DNA of 21,847 nt from Bacillota bacterium (GCA_023415475.1 JAEZKL010000145.1:1-21847); one strand, 5' to 3'. Shown: positions 7,900 through 15,280, counted from the first letter of the stretch. The notes: generated by a model from the letters alone, not told the origin. A program made the numbers and translations.

Positions 7900-8712
7900 T
7901 TACTTGGTACGGTAGAAAATATGATCATCAATGATCTTATATTCGGAATACTTCTTCTTGATACTACTTGCACTTCTCTTATTCTGGAAGCACAGATAGC
8001 TGCCGATATTATTATTTCCTGTCAGCGCAGCTTTTGCAGCTTTAATTGCTTTGTCTAATGCTTTCTTTTGCGCCTCCGGGTTAGAACCGGTAAATTTGCG
8101 GCTATCATAAAGCTTTAATGCCTTATCCATCATACTCACACCGGATTTATTCTTAATCGTTACTGCGAACTGTACGGACCATTTATCATCGTAAATAACT
8201 TCCTTAACCGTGTTCACATGCCAGTAAGCATCGCTCTTCGCTCTGTTCAATACAACATTGGCTACCGCCAGCATACCTTTATAATTTTGATTGCCTGCCT
8301 CTGAAAAAATCAGACAAGATAATAATCGTAAATCACTTTCGGAATAAGAAGGTTTCTCCTCAGCTTCTTCCTTCTCCTCTTCCTCAACTTCCTCTACTGC
8401 TGCTTCAGTCTTTTCCTCCGGGCTAGGTGCTTCATAAGAAAGCTCACCTTGTTCATCAATGTAATAGCCTTCCTGCAACAGAAGATCTATGTTCTCATCC
8501 GTCGGATCCAATACATTCTGTGTAGATGCATCCGTTGTCTGACCTCCGGTACTGTTATCCGTAGCTAATGTATCGTTGATCGCTTCTGTTGTACTTTGAG
8601 TTGTTGTTGCTGTTGTTCCGTCCAATTCGGATGCATAAGCGGTAGCACCGAAGCTGAAGGTAATTAGCAAGGCTGCAATTATCGTAGTCAGAAGTTTTCT
8701 GCTTAATGTCAT
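7900..8712 (-). CDS. Secreted SleB-type cell wall hydrolase
   Basis: A 270-residue exported protein. Residues 1-28 are a signal peptide (KLL then a hydrophobic core, likely cleaved after AYA). Residues 30-75 form a Thr/Ser/Gln-rich linker and residues 93-118 an acidic Glu-rich stretch. The C-terminal domain (about 122-270) matches the Hydrolase_2/SleB family: SESDLRLLSCLIFSEAGNQ, GMLAVANVVLNRA and WSVQFAVT. In SleB-type lytic transglycosylases the glutamate of FSEAGN is the expected catalytic acid. Such proteins cut peptidoglycan; in sporeformers some act on spore cortex, but the linker-bearing form here could equally act on vegetative wall. The ribosome site is AAGGAG, six bases before ATG. 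It is monocistronic, ending in the terminator at 7845-7878. Confidence 0.88.
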   Translation of the reverse strand: MTLSRKLLTTIIAALLITFSFGATAYASELDGTTATTTQSTTEAINDTLATDNSTGGQTTDASTQNVLDPTDENIDLLLQEGYYIDEQGELSYEAPSPEEKTEAAVEEVEEEEKEEAEEKPSYSESDLRLLSCLIFSEAGNQNYKGMLAVANVVLNRAKSDAYWHVNTVKEVIYDDKWSVQFAVTIKNKSGVSMMDKALKLYDSRKFTGSNPEAQKKALDKAIKAAKAALTGNNNIGSYLCFQNKRSASSIKKKYSEYKIIDDHIFYRTK

Positions 8713-8821
8713 AATTATCTCCTTAAATGTTACATTTTTAGGATATTTAATACAAGTCTGTTAACAATTACTTAATAATTATAACATAAATATTTAAAAA
8801 ATCAACCCCTGAATTTCTTCA

Positions 8822-8936
8822 ATAGTTCAGACATACAAATATCACCACGATAGGAATTCCAATCGTGGTGATATTTGTATGGCGTTCTGCCTAAGCGAGA
8901 TGAAGCGAAGAGCCAAATCGCTTATGGCTGAACTGT
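8822..8936. repeat. Structured intergenic repeat element, copy 2 (115 bp)
   Basis: This has the same design and orientation as the element at 4040-4176. The termini (8822-8835 and 8923-8936) are inverted repeats with two mismatches. The inner stem is 19 bp and perfect (8833-8851 with 8862-8880, loop 8852-8861). The conserved block GGCGTTCTGCCTAAGCGAGA (8881-8900) differs from copy 1 by one base, and TAAGCGA/TCGCTTA form the last stem. It begins 11 bp beyond the stop of the DUF3810 gene (minus strand) and upstream of the hydrolase gene. Confidence 0.85.
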
Positions 8937-8946
8937 TATGATTTAT

Positions 8947-10068
8947 CTAATTCGCTTCCAGCTCTGCATTCTCACTACGATACTTCGCCAACAGCAGATC
9001 CAGCATACGTCCATAGCTTTTTACACCATCCGTCTGGGCATTTGCTTTGAGGTAGGTGTCATTGATTTTATTGGAGACCGTACTGACTACGGTATCCTCA
9101 TATTGCAGCCAATACTCGGAATTCGCACGGATATCCTTGACGACACCGTCGCTATATTCTTTTCTGATCTCAAAATACAGCTCCGGACTCTGGTCATATA
9201 AAGCATTGCCGGCAATGATAAGTGCCAGCATGGTACTGCTGTACTTCAGGTCCACGCTCTCAGACTTCATACCGGCCAGATATGCAATATAGTTTGCTTC
9301 ATCCTCTCTCATAAACCCTCTTTGGTGAGCCTGCTCATGTAGCATAGTAACCGGAATGGAATAATCCGGTACGTCTACATTCACGTTTGCTTCCATAGTA
9401 AAGGGAAAGAAGATTCCTGTTATCTCCGTCTGAGACATCAGCTTAGACAGAAGGATGGGCTTTGGCGCGCCATAAGCTCCTCCCAGTACCGGATAATCCT
9501 TGGCAAGAAGCTGATAGGCTTCCCCCGCATATTTCGCCAGGGCTGTATCACTCACCGATAGCTTGAAAACACCCTGATCATCGGTTGCCGTTGCTTGTGC
9601 TCTTAATTCATTTGCCTCGAGCATCAGGCTCCGCGTTAATTCAAATAGCTCCTCCACTGAAGATCCTGTTATCTCCAGATTGGAATAGGAGGTAAAGGGA
9701 TAACGATAATAATTTAATCCGGTTAGTATAGTAAATAGAAACAGTAGGATACTAGCCGTACACAACATATTGAGTATACCTTTTATCCATCTGTCTCCCC
9801 TATCCTTCTTGTCCAAAATCATGCGTAGGACAAAACGAAGCAATAGTACAAGGATTACGAGCGGCAGAAGGATCACCAGAAGCTCGGCAACAGAAAAAGG
9901 AAACAGACCGGTGATGAAGGAGATAAGCTGAGATATCCATTTATATATATGCTTCGCATAGATCTGCTCAGAGAAGTAGCTGCTTTCCCTGGCCAATAAG
10001 ATTAATAACCAGGAAATCGGTGCCAATAATAATAGAAAGATACGCTTATAGTTCAGAAACTTCTTCAC
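8947..10068 (-). CDS. DUF3810 family membrane protein with a metalloprotease-like HExxH motif
   Basis: A 373-residue membrane protein of the DUF3810 type. Three N-terminal membrane helices (about 9-26, 57-82 and 98-118) precede a large domain. That domain carries TMLHEQAHQRGFMREDEANYIAY: HEQAH at 244-248 is an HExxH zinc site, with Glu257 in DEANY as a plausible third ligand, as in gluzincin-like proteases. Activity and substrate are unknown, and the active-site side of the membrane cannot be fixed from sequence. The start is a GTG (10066-10068) with a GGGGG stretch 8 bases before; no later Met gives the full helix set. The gene stands alone, with a candidate promoter at 10114-10142; the structured repeat copy 2 lies 11 bp past its stop. 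Confidence 0.8.
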   Translation of the reverse strand: MKKFLNYKRIFLLLLAPISWLLILLARESSYFSEQIYAKHIYKWISQLISFITGLFPFSVAELLVILLPLVILVLLLRFVLRMILDKKDRGDRWIKGILNMLCTASILLFLFTILTGLNYYRYPFTSYSNLEITGSSVEELFELTRSLMLEANELRAQATATDDQGVFKLSVSDTALAKYAGEAYQLLAKDYPVLGGAYGAPKPILLSKLMSQTEITGIFFPFTMEANVNVDVPDYSIPVTMLHEQAHQRGFMREDEANYIAYLAGMKSESVDLKYSSTMLALIIAGNALYDQSPELYFEIRKEYSDGVVKDIRANSEYWLQYEDTVVSTVSNKINDTYLKANAQTDGVKSYGRMLDLLLAKYRSENAELEAN

Positions 10069-10113
10069 CTGGTGGACCCCCGTATTCTAGTACGTTTATA
10101 ATATGTCACTATA

Positions 10114-10142
10114 ATAGTAACATGGAACCGCACTTACCGCAA
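10114..10142 (-). promoter_or_regulatory. Candidate promoter of the DUF3810 gene
   Basis: On the minus strand TTGCGG (10137-10142), 17 bp, TACTAT (10114-10119), ending 46 bp before the GTG start. The match is moderate. Confidence 0.45.
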
Positions 10143-10313
10143 CAGCGTGCATAAGGAAAACCCAGAAAACTATTTCCAATTAAGCGATTTATACAAAAAA
10201 CTTACACTATGACCATAGGAGCAAGTCTTAAAAAATAGTTATTGCAATTATGATATATTGATAAAATTAATTTGTAATTAACCAAGAGCTGCCTCTGAAG
10301 GTTTGTTGATAAG

Positions 10314-10380
10314 AAAAAAAGGACCATATGTAGCTCGCACAGGTACCTTACCGGTGCAGTATGGGCTTCATATCGTCCTT
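10314..10380 (-). terminator. Long branched terminator downstream of metQ
   Basis: On the minus strand AAGGAC and ATATG pair with CATAT and GTCCTT (a single G-G mismatch between the two blocks), followed by a T7 run (complement of 10314-10320). The apical region holds a second stem, GCAC against GTGC, near 10335-10358. It lies 91 bp past the metQ stop. The rest of the 402-bp gap 10069-10470 holds only a short palindrome (ACAGTA/TACTGT, 10392-10407) and the DUF3810 promoter; I see no gene there. Confidence 0.7.
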
Positions 10381-10470
10381 ATCACTTAATTACAGTATTT
10401 ATACTGTTTCGTTGTTGTGTGAACTCAAGGCTTCACTCGAGAAGTATGTTTTACGACAGGCTACCTTGAA

Positions 10471-11283
10471 CTAGAACTTCGGAACAACAGCACCTTTATA
10501 AGTATCATTAATGTATTGCTTAACCGTATCACTCTGTAATGCCTTGATTAATGCCACGATGTCTGCTCTCTCCTCGTCGCCTGCATTTACCGCAATAATA
10601 TTACCATAGGTTTCTGCAGCGATAGAGTCCTTATCCTCAAATGCGATTGCGTCATTTGCCACGTTTAACCCAGCCTGGATTGCATAGTTTCCGTTGATAA
10701 CTGCCATATCAACATCCTGTAAGGAACGAGCCAGCTGAGCTGCTTCAATTTCAACAATATCAATATTCTTCGGGTTTTCAACAACATCATTCTTGGTTGC
10801 ATTCAGACCTACATTCGCTGTTAACTTAATTAAGCCCTGTGCCTCCAGTAATAATAATGCTCTTGCCTCATTGGTAGCATCGTTGGGAACCGCAATCTGT
10901 GCGCCTTCTGCTAAGGCATCAAAGGTAGCGGTCTTTCCGGGATATACACCGAAGGGTTCATAATGGATAATACCAGCGGATACGATATCCGTCTTATTCT
11001 CGGTGTTAAATTGATCAAGATAAGGCTTATGCTGGAAGTAATTCGCGTCCAGGTCCTTACTGTCAAGTGCTAAGTTAGGCTGCACATAATCAGCATATTC
11101 TACTATTTCAAGTTCATAGCCTGCTGCTTCCAGAGCGGGTCTTGCCTGTTCCAGTATTTCTGCATGGGGTGTGGAGCTGGCTCCGACAACAATTTTCTTG
11201 TCTGCTCCATCTTTCTTGGCGCATCCGGTAAAAACAACAGTAAGTAATGTAAGTACAACTAAAATTGATACGATCTTCTTCAT
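10471..11283 (-). CDS. metQ: Methionine-binding lipoprotein MetQ
   Basis: A 270-residue NlpA/MetQ-type substrate-binding lipoprotein. Residues 1-20 are a lipoprotein signal peptide with lipobox FTGC; Cys21 would be lipidated and anchor it to the outer face of the membrane. The mature part shows family motifs: VVGASSTPHAEILE, ANYFQHKPYLDQFN, GVYPGKT, VPNDATNEARALLLLEAQGLI and GNYAIQAGL. It delivers methionine (D- and L- forms in characterised systems) to the MetI/MetN transporter. The start ATG has GGAGG nine bases upstream. It is last in metN-metI-metQ, 30 bp after metI, and is followed by a branched terminator. Confidence 0.94.
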   Translation of the reverse strand: MKKIVSILVVLTLLTVVFTGCAKKDGADKKIVVGASSTPHAEILEQARPALEAAGYELEIVEYADYVQPNLALDSKDLDANYFQHKPYLDQFNTENKTDIVSAGIIHYEPFGVYPGKTATFDALAEGAQIAVPNDATNEARALLLLEAQGLIKLTANVGLNATKNDVVENPKNIDIVEIEAAQLARSLQDVDMAVINGNYAIQAGLNVANDAIAFEDKDSIAAETYGNIIAVNAGDEERADIVALIKALQSDTVKQYINDTYKGAVVPKF

Positions 11284-11313
11284 AAAATCAATCCTCCATT
11301 TTTTATTATTTTA

Positions 11314-11976
11314 TTATGATATTCTTTTATCTGCACGGTTCATCCATTTAAATCCTGCTTCCTGAATAACCTGCACAATTAAGACCAGTATATCTACGGT
11401 GACCAGCATAATCTCCGTCTCATAACGGTAATAACCGTATCGGATCGCTATATCGCCAAGACCACCACCGCCGACAAAGCCGCTCATAGCGGAATAGCTT
11501 AATATTGTTGTGACTGCAATTGCACCGCCCACGATCAGAGAAGGCATAGCTTCGGGAATAAGAACTTTATAGATAATCTGTAATGGGGTTGCCCCCATAG
11601 ACTGGGCCGCCTCGATGACTCCCTTATCCACTTCCTTTAATGATGATTCCACAAGTCTTGCGATATAGGGAGCCGATGCGATTATCAAGGGAACGACAAC
11701 TGCGGTTGAACCAATGGTGGTTCCGATTAACAATCTGGTAAAGGGCATTACCGTAATCAATAGAATAACAAAAGGTACGGAACGGACTAAATTTACAATG
11801 ATACCAAGTACCTTATTCAGTGCTACAAAGGGAGCAATTCCTTCTTTATCTGTTACAACCAATAATATTCCCAGAGGTAAACCGATCAGATAAGCAACGA
11901 GGGAAGAGAAAAAGGTCATATATAAGGTTTCCAGAATTCCTACGCCTAGCATCTTTATTACTGCTTCACTCCACAT
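11314..11976 (-). CDS. metI: Methionine ABC transporter permease MetI
   Basis: A 220-residue inner-membrane permease with about five helices, normal length for MetI. The segment IEAAQSMGATPLQIIYKVLIPEAMPSL is the coupling motif that docks on the ATPase, and SAMSGFVGGGGLGDIAIRYGY is highly typical of MetI. Together with MetN it forms the channel that imports methionine bound by MetQ. The ATG lies one base after the metN stop, with GAGGAGGTG inside the metN end as ribosome site, so translation is probably coupled. Confidence 0.95.
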   Translation of the reverse strand: MWSEAVIKMLGVGILETLYMTFFSSLVAYLIGLPLGILLVVTDKEGIAPFVALNKVLGIIVNLVRSVPFVILLITVMPFTRLLIGTTIGSTAVVVPLIIASAPYIARLVESSLKEVDKGVIEAAQSMGATPLQIIYKVLIPEAMPSLIVGGAIAVTTILSYSAMSGFVGGGGLGDIAIRYGYYRYETEIMLVTVDILVLIVQVIQEAGFKWMNRADKRIS

Positions 11977-11977
11977 G

Positions 11978-12985
11978 CTATCTCACCTCCTCATAAGGAA
12001 TTTGATGGGTTTTTAAGTAATTAATAATTTTATTATATCCGTTTTCCTCATCCGGCAGCTGGATAACCATCTGCCCGAAGGCTTTTCCGTCGATATCCTT
12101 GGTATCTGCAAAAAGAATATTTACCGGGGTCTTACTCTCCAATACCATATTCGAGATTACCGGTTCAAAGGAGGACTTTCCGTCAAATATGATACGGCAT
12201 TTACGTTCTCCGATATAATTATCAATATGTGTCTCCCCTGAGAATACCAGCTGCCTTGCAATCTTTGACTTCGGTCTTACAAAGACCTCCTCTACATCTC
12301 CGACCTCTGCAATATGGCTCTGGTCAATGATCGCTACCCGGTTGCAGATCTCTTCAATAACAGTCATCTCGTGAGTAATCACGATTACCGTAATTCCCAG
12401 CTTCTGATTAATCTCCTTCAAGAGATTTAAGATAGAACGGGTCGTCGTCGGATCCAGCGCACTGGTGGCTTCATCACAAAGCAGCACCTTCGGATTGGTT
12501 GCCAATGCCCTGGCAATCGCAATTCTCTGCTTCTGTCCGCCGGACAGCTGTGCCGGGTAAGCTTTCGCTTTATCCGAAAGTCCTACGATTTCCAAAAGCT
12601 CCTTGGCTCTTGTTTTCGCTTGCTTTAAGGGTACTCCCGCCAGTTCCAGAGGAAAGCAGATATTCTGAAGCGCATTACGCTGCATTAGCAGATTGAACTG
12701 CTGAAAAATCATTCCCATGGACTGTCTGGCCTTCAGCAGATCTCTCTCTGCTAAACCACCAAGATCAGAACCGTCAAATATCACCTTGCCGCTGGTCGGC
12801 CGCTCCAGAAAATTGATACATCGAACCAGAGTACTCTTACCGGCGCCGCTGAGACCAATAATACCAAAGATTTCACCTTCCAGTATGGTAAGATTGATAT
12901 CCTCCAGAGCTTTAACTTCATTGTTCTTACTTGTAAAAATCTTACCTAATCCAATTAGCTCTACGATAGGTTTTTGATTGATCAA
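11978..12985 (-). CDS. metN: Methionine ABC transporter ATP-binding protein MetN
   Basis: An ATPase of about 335 residues. Walker A is GLSGAGKS (44-51), the signature LSGGQKQR (from 147), Walker B VLLCDEATSALD (from 167), and the switch His lies in VIVITHEM. The C-terminal 75 residues form the NIL/ACT-like domain found in MetN, which binds methionine and inhibits transport when the cell is replete. I prefer the TTG start at 12985 because GGAGGT precedes it by about eight bases. An in-frame ATG at 13000 overlaps that ribosome site and has none of its own. It is the first gene of the metNIQ operon, reached after a long leader (13397 to 12986) with a Met/Cys-rich ORF and a terminator. Confidence 0.94.
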   Translation of the reverse strand: MINQKPIVELIGLGKIFTSKNNEVKALEDINLTILEGEIFGIIGLSGAGKSTLVRCINFLERPTSGKVIFDGSDLGGLAERDLLKARQSMGMIFQQFNLLMQRNALQNICFPLELAGVPLKQAKTRAKELLEIVGLSDKAKAYPAQLSGGQKQRIAIARALATNPKVLLCDEATSALDPTTTRSILNLLKEINQKLGITVIVITHEMTVIEEICNRVAIIDQSHIAEVGDVEEVFVRPKSKIARQLVFSGETHIDNYIGERKCRIIFDGKSSFEPVISNMVLESKTPVNILFADTKDIDGKAFGQMVIQLPDEENGYNKIINYLKTHQIPYEEVR

Positions 12986-13086
12986 AACTCCCACCTCCAT
13001 GTGTTATTATCTTGTATAAACCTTATTTCTAATACATTACATTCCATTTTATCAGTTTTATACTTCGCAGTGTTAAAATATTACTT

Positions 13087-13122
13087 AAAAAAAACAGGAG
13101 AGCCAGATAAGCTTCCTGTTTT
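13087..13122 (-). terminator. Rho-independent terminator inside the metN leader (candidate attenuator)
   Basis: On the minus strand AAAACAGGA (13114-13122) pairs with TCCTGTTTT (13091-13099), 9 bp around a 14-base loop, with eight T residues (complement of 13087-13094). It lies between the small ORF (ends 13185) and metN (starts 12985) and well after the promoter, so full-length metN transcripts must read through it. Confidence 0.85.
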
Positions 13123-13184
13123 GTCCTTCATTCTATTCGGGAGAGAAGATTTTAATCTTTTCTTCGCACATGAAAACATCACAT

Positions 13185-13268
13185 TCACCTATCTCGTAAA
13201 TATGTCATCACCGGCATGCCGCACATACCACACATATTAAAGCACATAGTACGTAATGATGTTTTCAT
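13185..13268 (-). CDS. Met/Cys-rich 27-residue leader peptide upstream of metNIQ
   Basis: A small ORF of 27 codons with ATG at 13266-13268 and TGA at 13185-13187. GGGAGGA ends about five bases before the ATG, a strong ribosome site. Residues 8-21 read MCFNMCGMCGMPVM: five Met and three Cys among 14 residues, with six Met overall. It starts about 94 bases after the predicted transcription start and ends 63 bases before a terminator, ahead of the methionine importer operon. That fits a leader peptide for attenuation, in which ribosomes stall at Met (or Cys) codons when the charged tRNA is scarce. I know of no named family for it. Alternatively it could be a Cys-rich metal-binding microprotein. 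Translation is not proven. Confidence 0.65.
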   Translation of the reverse strand: MKTSLRTMCFNMCGMCGMPVMTYLRDR

Positions 13269-13328
13269 TCTATTCCTCCCAATCATTAAAGTCCGATTGT
13301 TCATATTCTCACAATTGCTATAAATCCT

Positions 13329-13361
13329 ACATAAATGATATAATATGATATATATTTATGT
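13329..13361 (-). other. AT-rich hairpin at the start of the metN leader RNA
   Basis: ACATAAAT (13329-13336) pairs perfectly with ATTTATGT (13354-13361), with further AT pairs inside (ATATA/TATAT). It would form right at the 5' end of the transcript from the promoter at 13369-13397. Its role is unknown; it could stabilise the RNA. Confidence 0.5.
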
Positions 13362-13368
13362 TGGGGTT

Positions 13369-13397
13369 AGTATACATGATAGGAAGATTGTTGTCAA
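13369..13397 (-). promoter_or_regulatory. Promoter of the metN leader
   Basis: On the minus strand TTGACA (13392-13397), 17 bp, TATACT (13369-13374): a near-consensus sigma-A promoter about 100 bp before the leader ORF and 384 bp before metN. It lies 73 bp past the permease stop codon. Confidence 0.85.
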
Positions 13398-13469
13398 CGC
13401 ATTTTTTAAAATTTATAAACAATATAATTCAGCTCCGAAATATGCCATTACGGCATTATTAGCTTTTGA

Positions 13470-14540
13470 TCATCCCAATAAACTAATAATATCCAATGCA
13501 TATCCTGATACAATTCCACCAAAAAAAACAAAGGATACATAAAGAATTATGGCTCGCTTCTTCATAAAGGTAGCAAGTCCGGCAATGACCCAGGCACTGG
13601 TTGCAGAGCCTGTTATTATGAAGGCAAGCATCGCTCCTTCACTGGCACCACTTTCCATCAGAGACTGAATAATCGGTATTCCGGAATTCGTCGTAATGTA
13701 TAGAGGCAATCCAATAAGGGAGGCTAAGGGAACTGCATAAAAGGCTCTCTGCCCAAACAGCAAGGTGACGACAGAGGTCGGAATAAAGTAGTTTATTATA
13801 AAACCGATTGCGATAAAGATAACGTAAAATAACAGTATCTGCTTAATCCCTAATTGGAATATCCCTTGAAAGAATTCCTTGAGCTTTAATTTCTTCAACC
13901 AATTTGTCTTATGTATTGGCTGGCTTATGGCTTTCTGATCACCGCCTTCAATCACTGATACCTCCGAATGCTCCTCAATGGCATTCCTGCTCTGATTGTC
14001 AGGGCTGCAAGCACAAGAAGCTTCGACTGCTACTCCTGACTGCATGCCCGTATTTTTCATCTCCCTACCAAGGTAACGGCTTTGGTTTTTAAGGAAATCC
14101 GTCTTTTTCTCAATCAGGTTCGTAATAAAGCCCGAGGCAATACCAATGACAAGAGAAGCCACTGTTAAAGCAATAGCAAAGCGCAGATTGATCACACCGG
14201 AAATAAAAACAAAGCCATCAGGACTCATTAGCGGAGAAGAAGTTAAAAATGCCATAATCGGTCCCCAAGGCAAGGCAGTAGTCAGCATACCGATTAGTAC
14301 TGCTGTGGTTCCGCAAGCACATAAGGGTGTAAAGGCACCAAAGAGAACGCTCGCAATAATGGATACCTTCTCCCGCTTAAATAAAATCCTCGTCAGCTTT
14401 TCAGAATTCACATAGGTTCGAAGTCCGACCGCTATTAAGATTGATATTATCAGTATCTTCCAATTGTGCATCAACGATATTCCAACCGCCTGAACGGTCT
14501 GTATAAGTAGTTCATATACATAATTCCATACTGCATTCAT
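13470..14540 (-). CDS. ArsP-like permease (DUF318 family)
   Basis: A 356-residue membrane permease with about eight helices in two halves joined by a hydrophilic loop (about 145-215). The first half carries TPLCACGTTAVLIGML (Cys74 and Cys76), the counterpart of the Cys-containing helix motif of ArsP organoarsenical exporters. MAFLTSSPLMSP and the later TTNSGIPIIQSLMESG and TGSATSAWVIAGLA repeat the permease pattern. The loop holds a second CxC pair (Cys176, Cys178 in SCACS), which could bind a soft metal or metalloid. Substrate is unproven: trivalent arsenicals or another thiol-reactive ion are plausible given the ArsR-type gene 165 bp upstream. The start ATG has AAGGAGGA seven bases before it. 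Confidence 0.8.
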   Translation of the reverse strand: MNAVWNYVYELLIQTVQAVGISLMHNWKILIISILIAVGLRTYVNSEKLTRILFKREKVSIIASVLFGAFTPLCACGTTAVLIGMLTTALPWGPIMAFLTSSPLMSPDGFVFISGVINLRFAIALTVASLVIGIASGFITNLIEKKTDFLKNQSRYLGREMKNTGMQSGVAVEASCACSPDNQSRNAIEEHSEVSVIEGGDQKAISQPIHKTNWLKKLKLKEFFQGIFQLGIKQILLFYVIFIAIGFIINYFIPTSVVTLLFGQRAFYAVPLASLIGLPLYITTNSGIPIIQSLMESGASEGAMLAFIITGSATSAWVIAGLATFMKKRAIILYVSFVFFGGIVSGYALDIISLLG

Positions 14541-14646
14541 CGTAAATCCTCCTTATATTCTCTTATTAACAACATTTTCAATAGCCTGATTTCATTAACT
14601 CGATTTTAGCTGCTATATTATTCAATTTACTCAATACTAATAGCGT

Positions 14647-14687
14647 CTGCATTATATCGTATATCGTAAATATACGATATAATGCAG
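14647..14687. promoter_or_regulatory. Long palindrome upstream of the permease, candidate ArsR operator
   Basis: A perfect 17-bp inverted repeat (14647-14663 with 14671-14687, 7-bp centre) lies between the repressor and permease genes. It contains the core ATATCGTA found in the operator at 15062-15087. No T run follows on either strand, so it is unlikely to be a terminator. It probably lets the repressor control the permease separately. Confidence 0.65.
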
Positions 14688-14705
14688 TAAAAAATAAAAC
14701 ACCTC

Positions 14706-15008
14706 CTACAACAAATCTTTTTTGACTTGCTCAATAAATTGCTCCAGAACCTCCTGATTCAAGAAATAGCAGCTCCATAGCTCTCTCTTCTCCTTACGGA
14801 TCAGATTGGCCTTCTCAAGACAGGCAAGATGCTGTGATACAGTAGATTGCGCCAAACCTGTAAATTTTACAACATCACCGACACTCACTCCATTTTCAAA
14901 AAATTCAAACCGGTCACAGCAGGTAGCGATGGACTTTTCTTTCAAAGCCTTGATTAATTGATACCTGGTCTTATTGCTTAGTGCTGCACAAATGAGCTCG
15001 ATATCCAC
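14706..15008 (-). CDS. ArsR/SmtB-family transcriptional repressor
   Basis: A 100-residue winged-helix repressor. The recognition region is SVGDVVKFTGLAQSTVSQHLACLEKANLIRKEKRELW (from residue 42), characteristic of ArsR/SmtB proteins, which leave DNA when they bind metal or metalloid. Likely inducer-binding thiols are the vicinal Cys30-Cys31, with Cys7, Cys63 and Cys80 also present; this differs from the classical ELCVC motif of ArsR, so the ligand is open. The start is GTG (15006-15008) with GGAGG eight bases upstream. It precedes the ArsP-like permease and is probably autoregulated: a perfect palindrome fills the spacer of its own promoter (15062-15090). Confidence 0.9.
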   Translation of the reverse strand: MDIELICAALSNKTRYQLIKALKEKSIATCCDRFEFFENGVSVGDVVKFTGLAQSTVSQHLACLEKANLIRKEKRELWSCYFLNQEVLEQFIEQVKKDLL

Positions 15009-15061
15009 GAGAATATCCTCCCTTCTTATCTTTGATTATACAATTGCTAATATCTGCTATT

Positions 15062-15087
15062 ACTATATCGTAATCTTACGATATAGT
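15062..15087. promoter_or_regulatory. ArsR operator palindrome
   Basis: ACTATATCGTAA (15062-15073) and its exact inverse (15076-15087) are separated by two bases. It covers the -10 box and the spacer of the repressor promoter, so a bound repressor would block RNA polymerase. The core ATATCGTA recurs at 14647-14687. Confidence 0.8.
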
Positions 15088-15090
15088 CAA
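15062..15090 (-). promoter_or_regulatory. Promoter of the ArsR-type repressor gene
   Basis: On the minus strand TTGACT (15085-15090), 17 bp, TATAGT (15062-15067), 53 bp before the GTG start. Confidence 0.8.
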
Positions 15091-15234
15091 TACTTATTTT
15101 TAGTTTTCGTTATTTTTTTGCAAGGATTCATAAAAATTGGATTGACAAGTATATCCCCTGCATAAATCATACTTTCATATATTATGAATGATAGGAGGCC
15201 TATGAACAAGTGAATCAATTATTAAATTTGTAAA

Positions 15235-15280
15235 TAATAAGGCCGATATCAACATAATGATGTTAATACCGGCTCTTATT
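15235..15280. terminator. Hairpin terminator downstream of the toroid-fold protein gene
   Basis: A long imperfect stem: AATAAG and GGCCGATATCAACAT in the left arm pair with the right arm (15262-15280) around a 4-base loop, with a few mismatches. The minus-strand side ends CTTATTATTT. It lies about 50 bp past the stop at 15331. The rest of 15009-15330 holds the repressor promoter and operator and a three-codon start-stop on the plus strand. Confidence 0.55.

Noticed and set aside
13081..13179. A second small ORF on the minus strand starting at ATG 13177-13179, just after the leader ORF stop
   Set aside because: It runs through the terminator hairpin and its T8 tract, so the coding sequence is dictated by the structure; no family similarity.
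12974..13240. 88-codon plus-strand ORF across the metN leader
   Set aside because: Antisense to the leader ORF and terminator, no ribosome site and a composition unlike a protein; the minus-strand leader explains the region better.
13001..13400. S-box (SAM-I) riboswitch or T-box before metN
   Set aside because: I looked for their conserved motifs on the minus strand and found neither.
14647..14687. Terminator of the ArsR-type gene
   Set aside because: No T run follows on the minus strand; the shared core with the promoter palindrome points to an operator.
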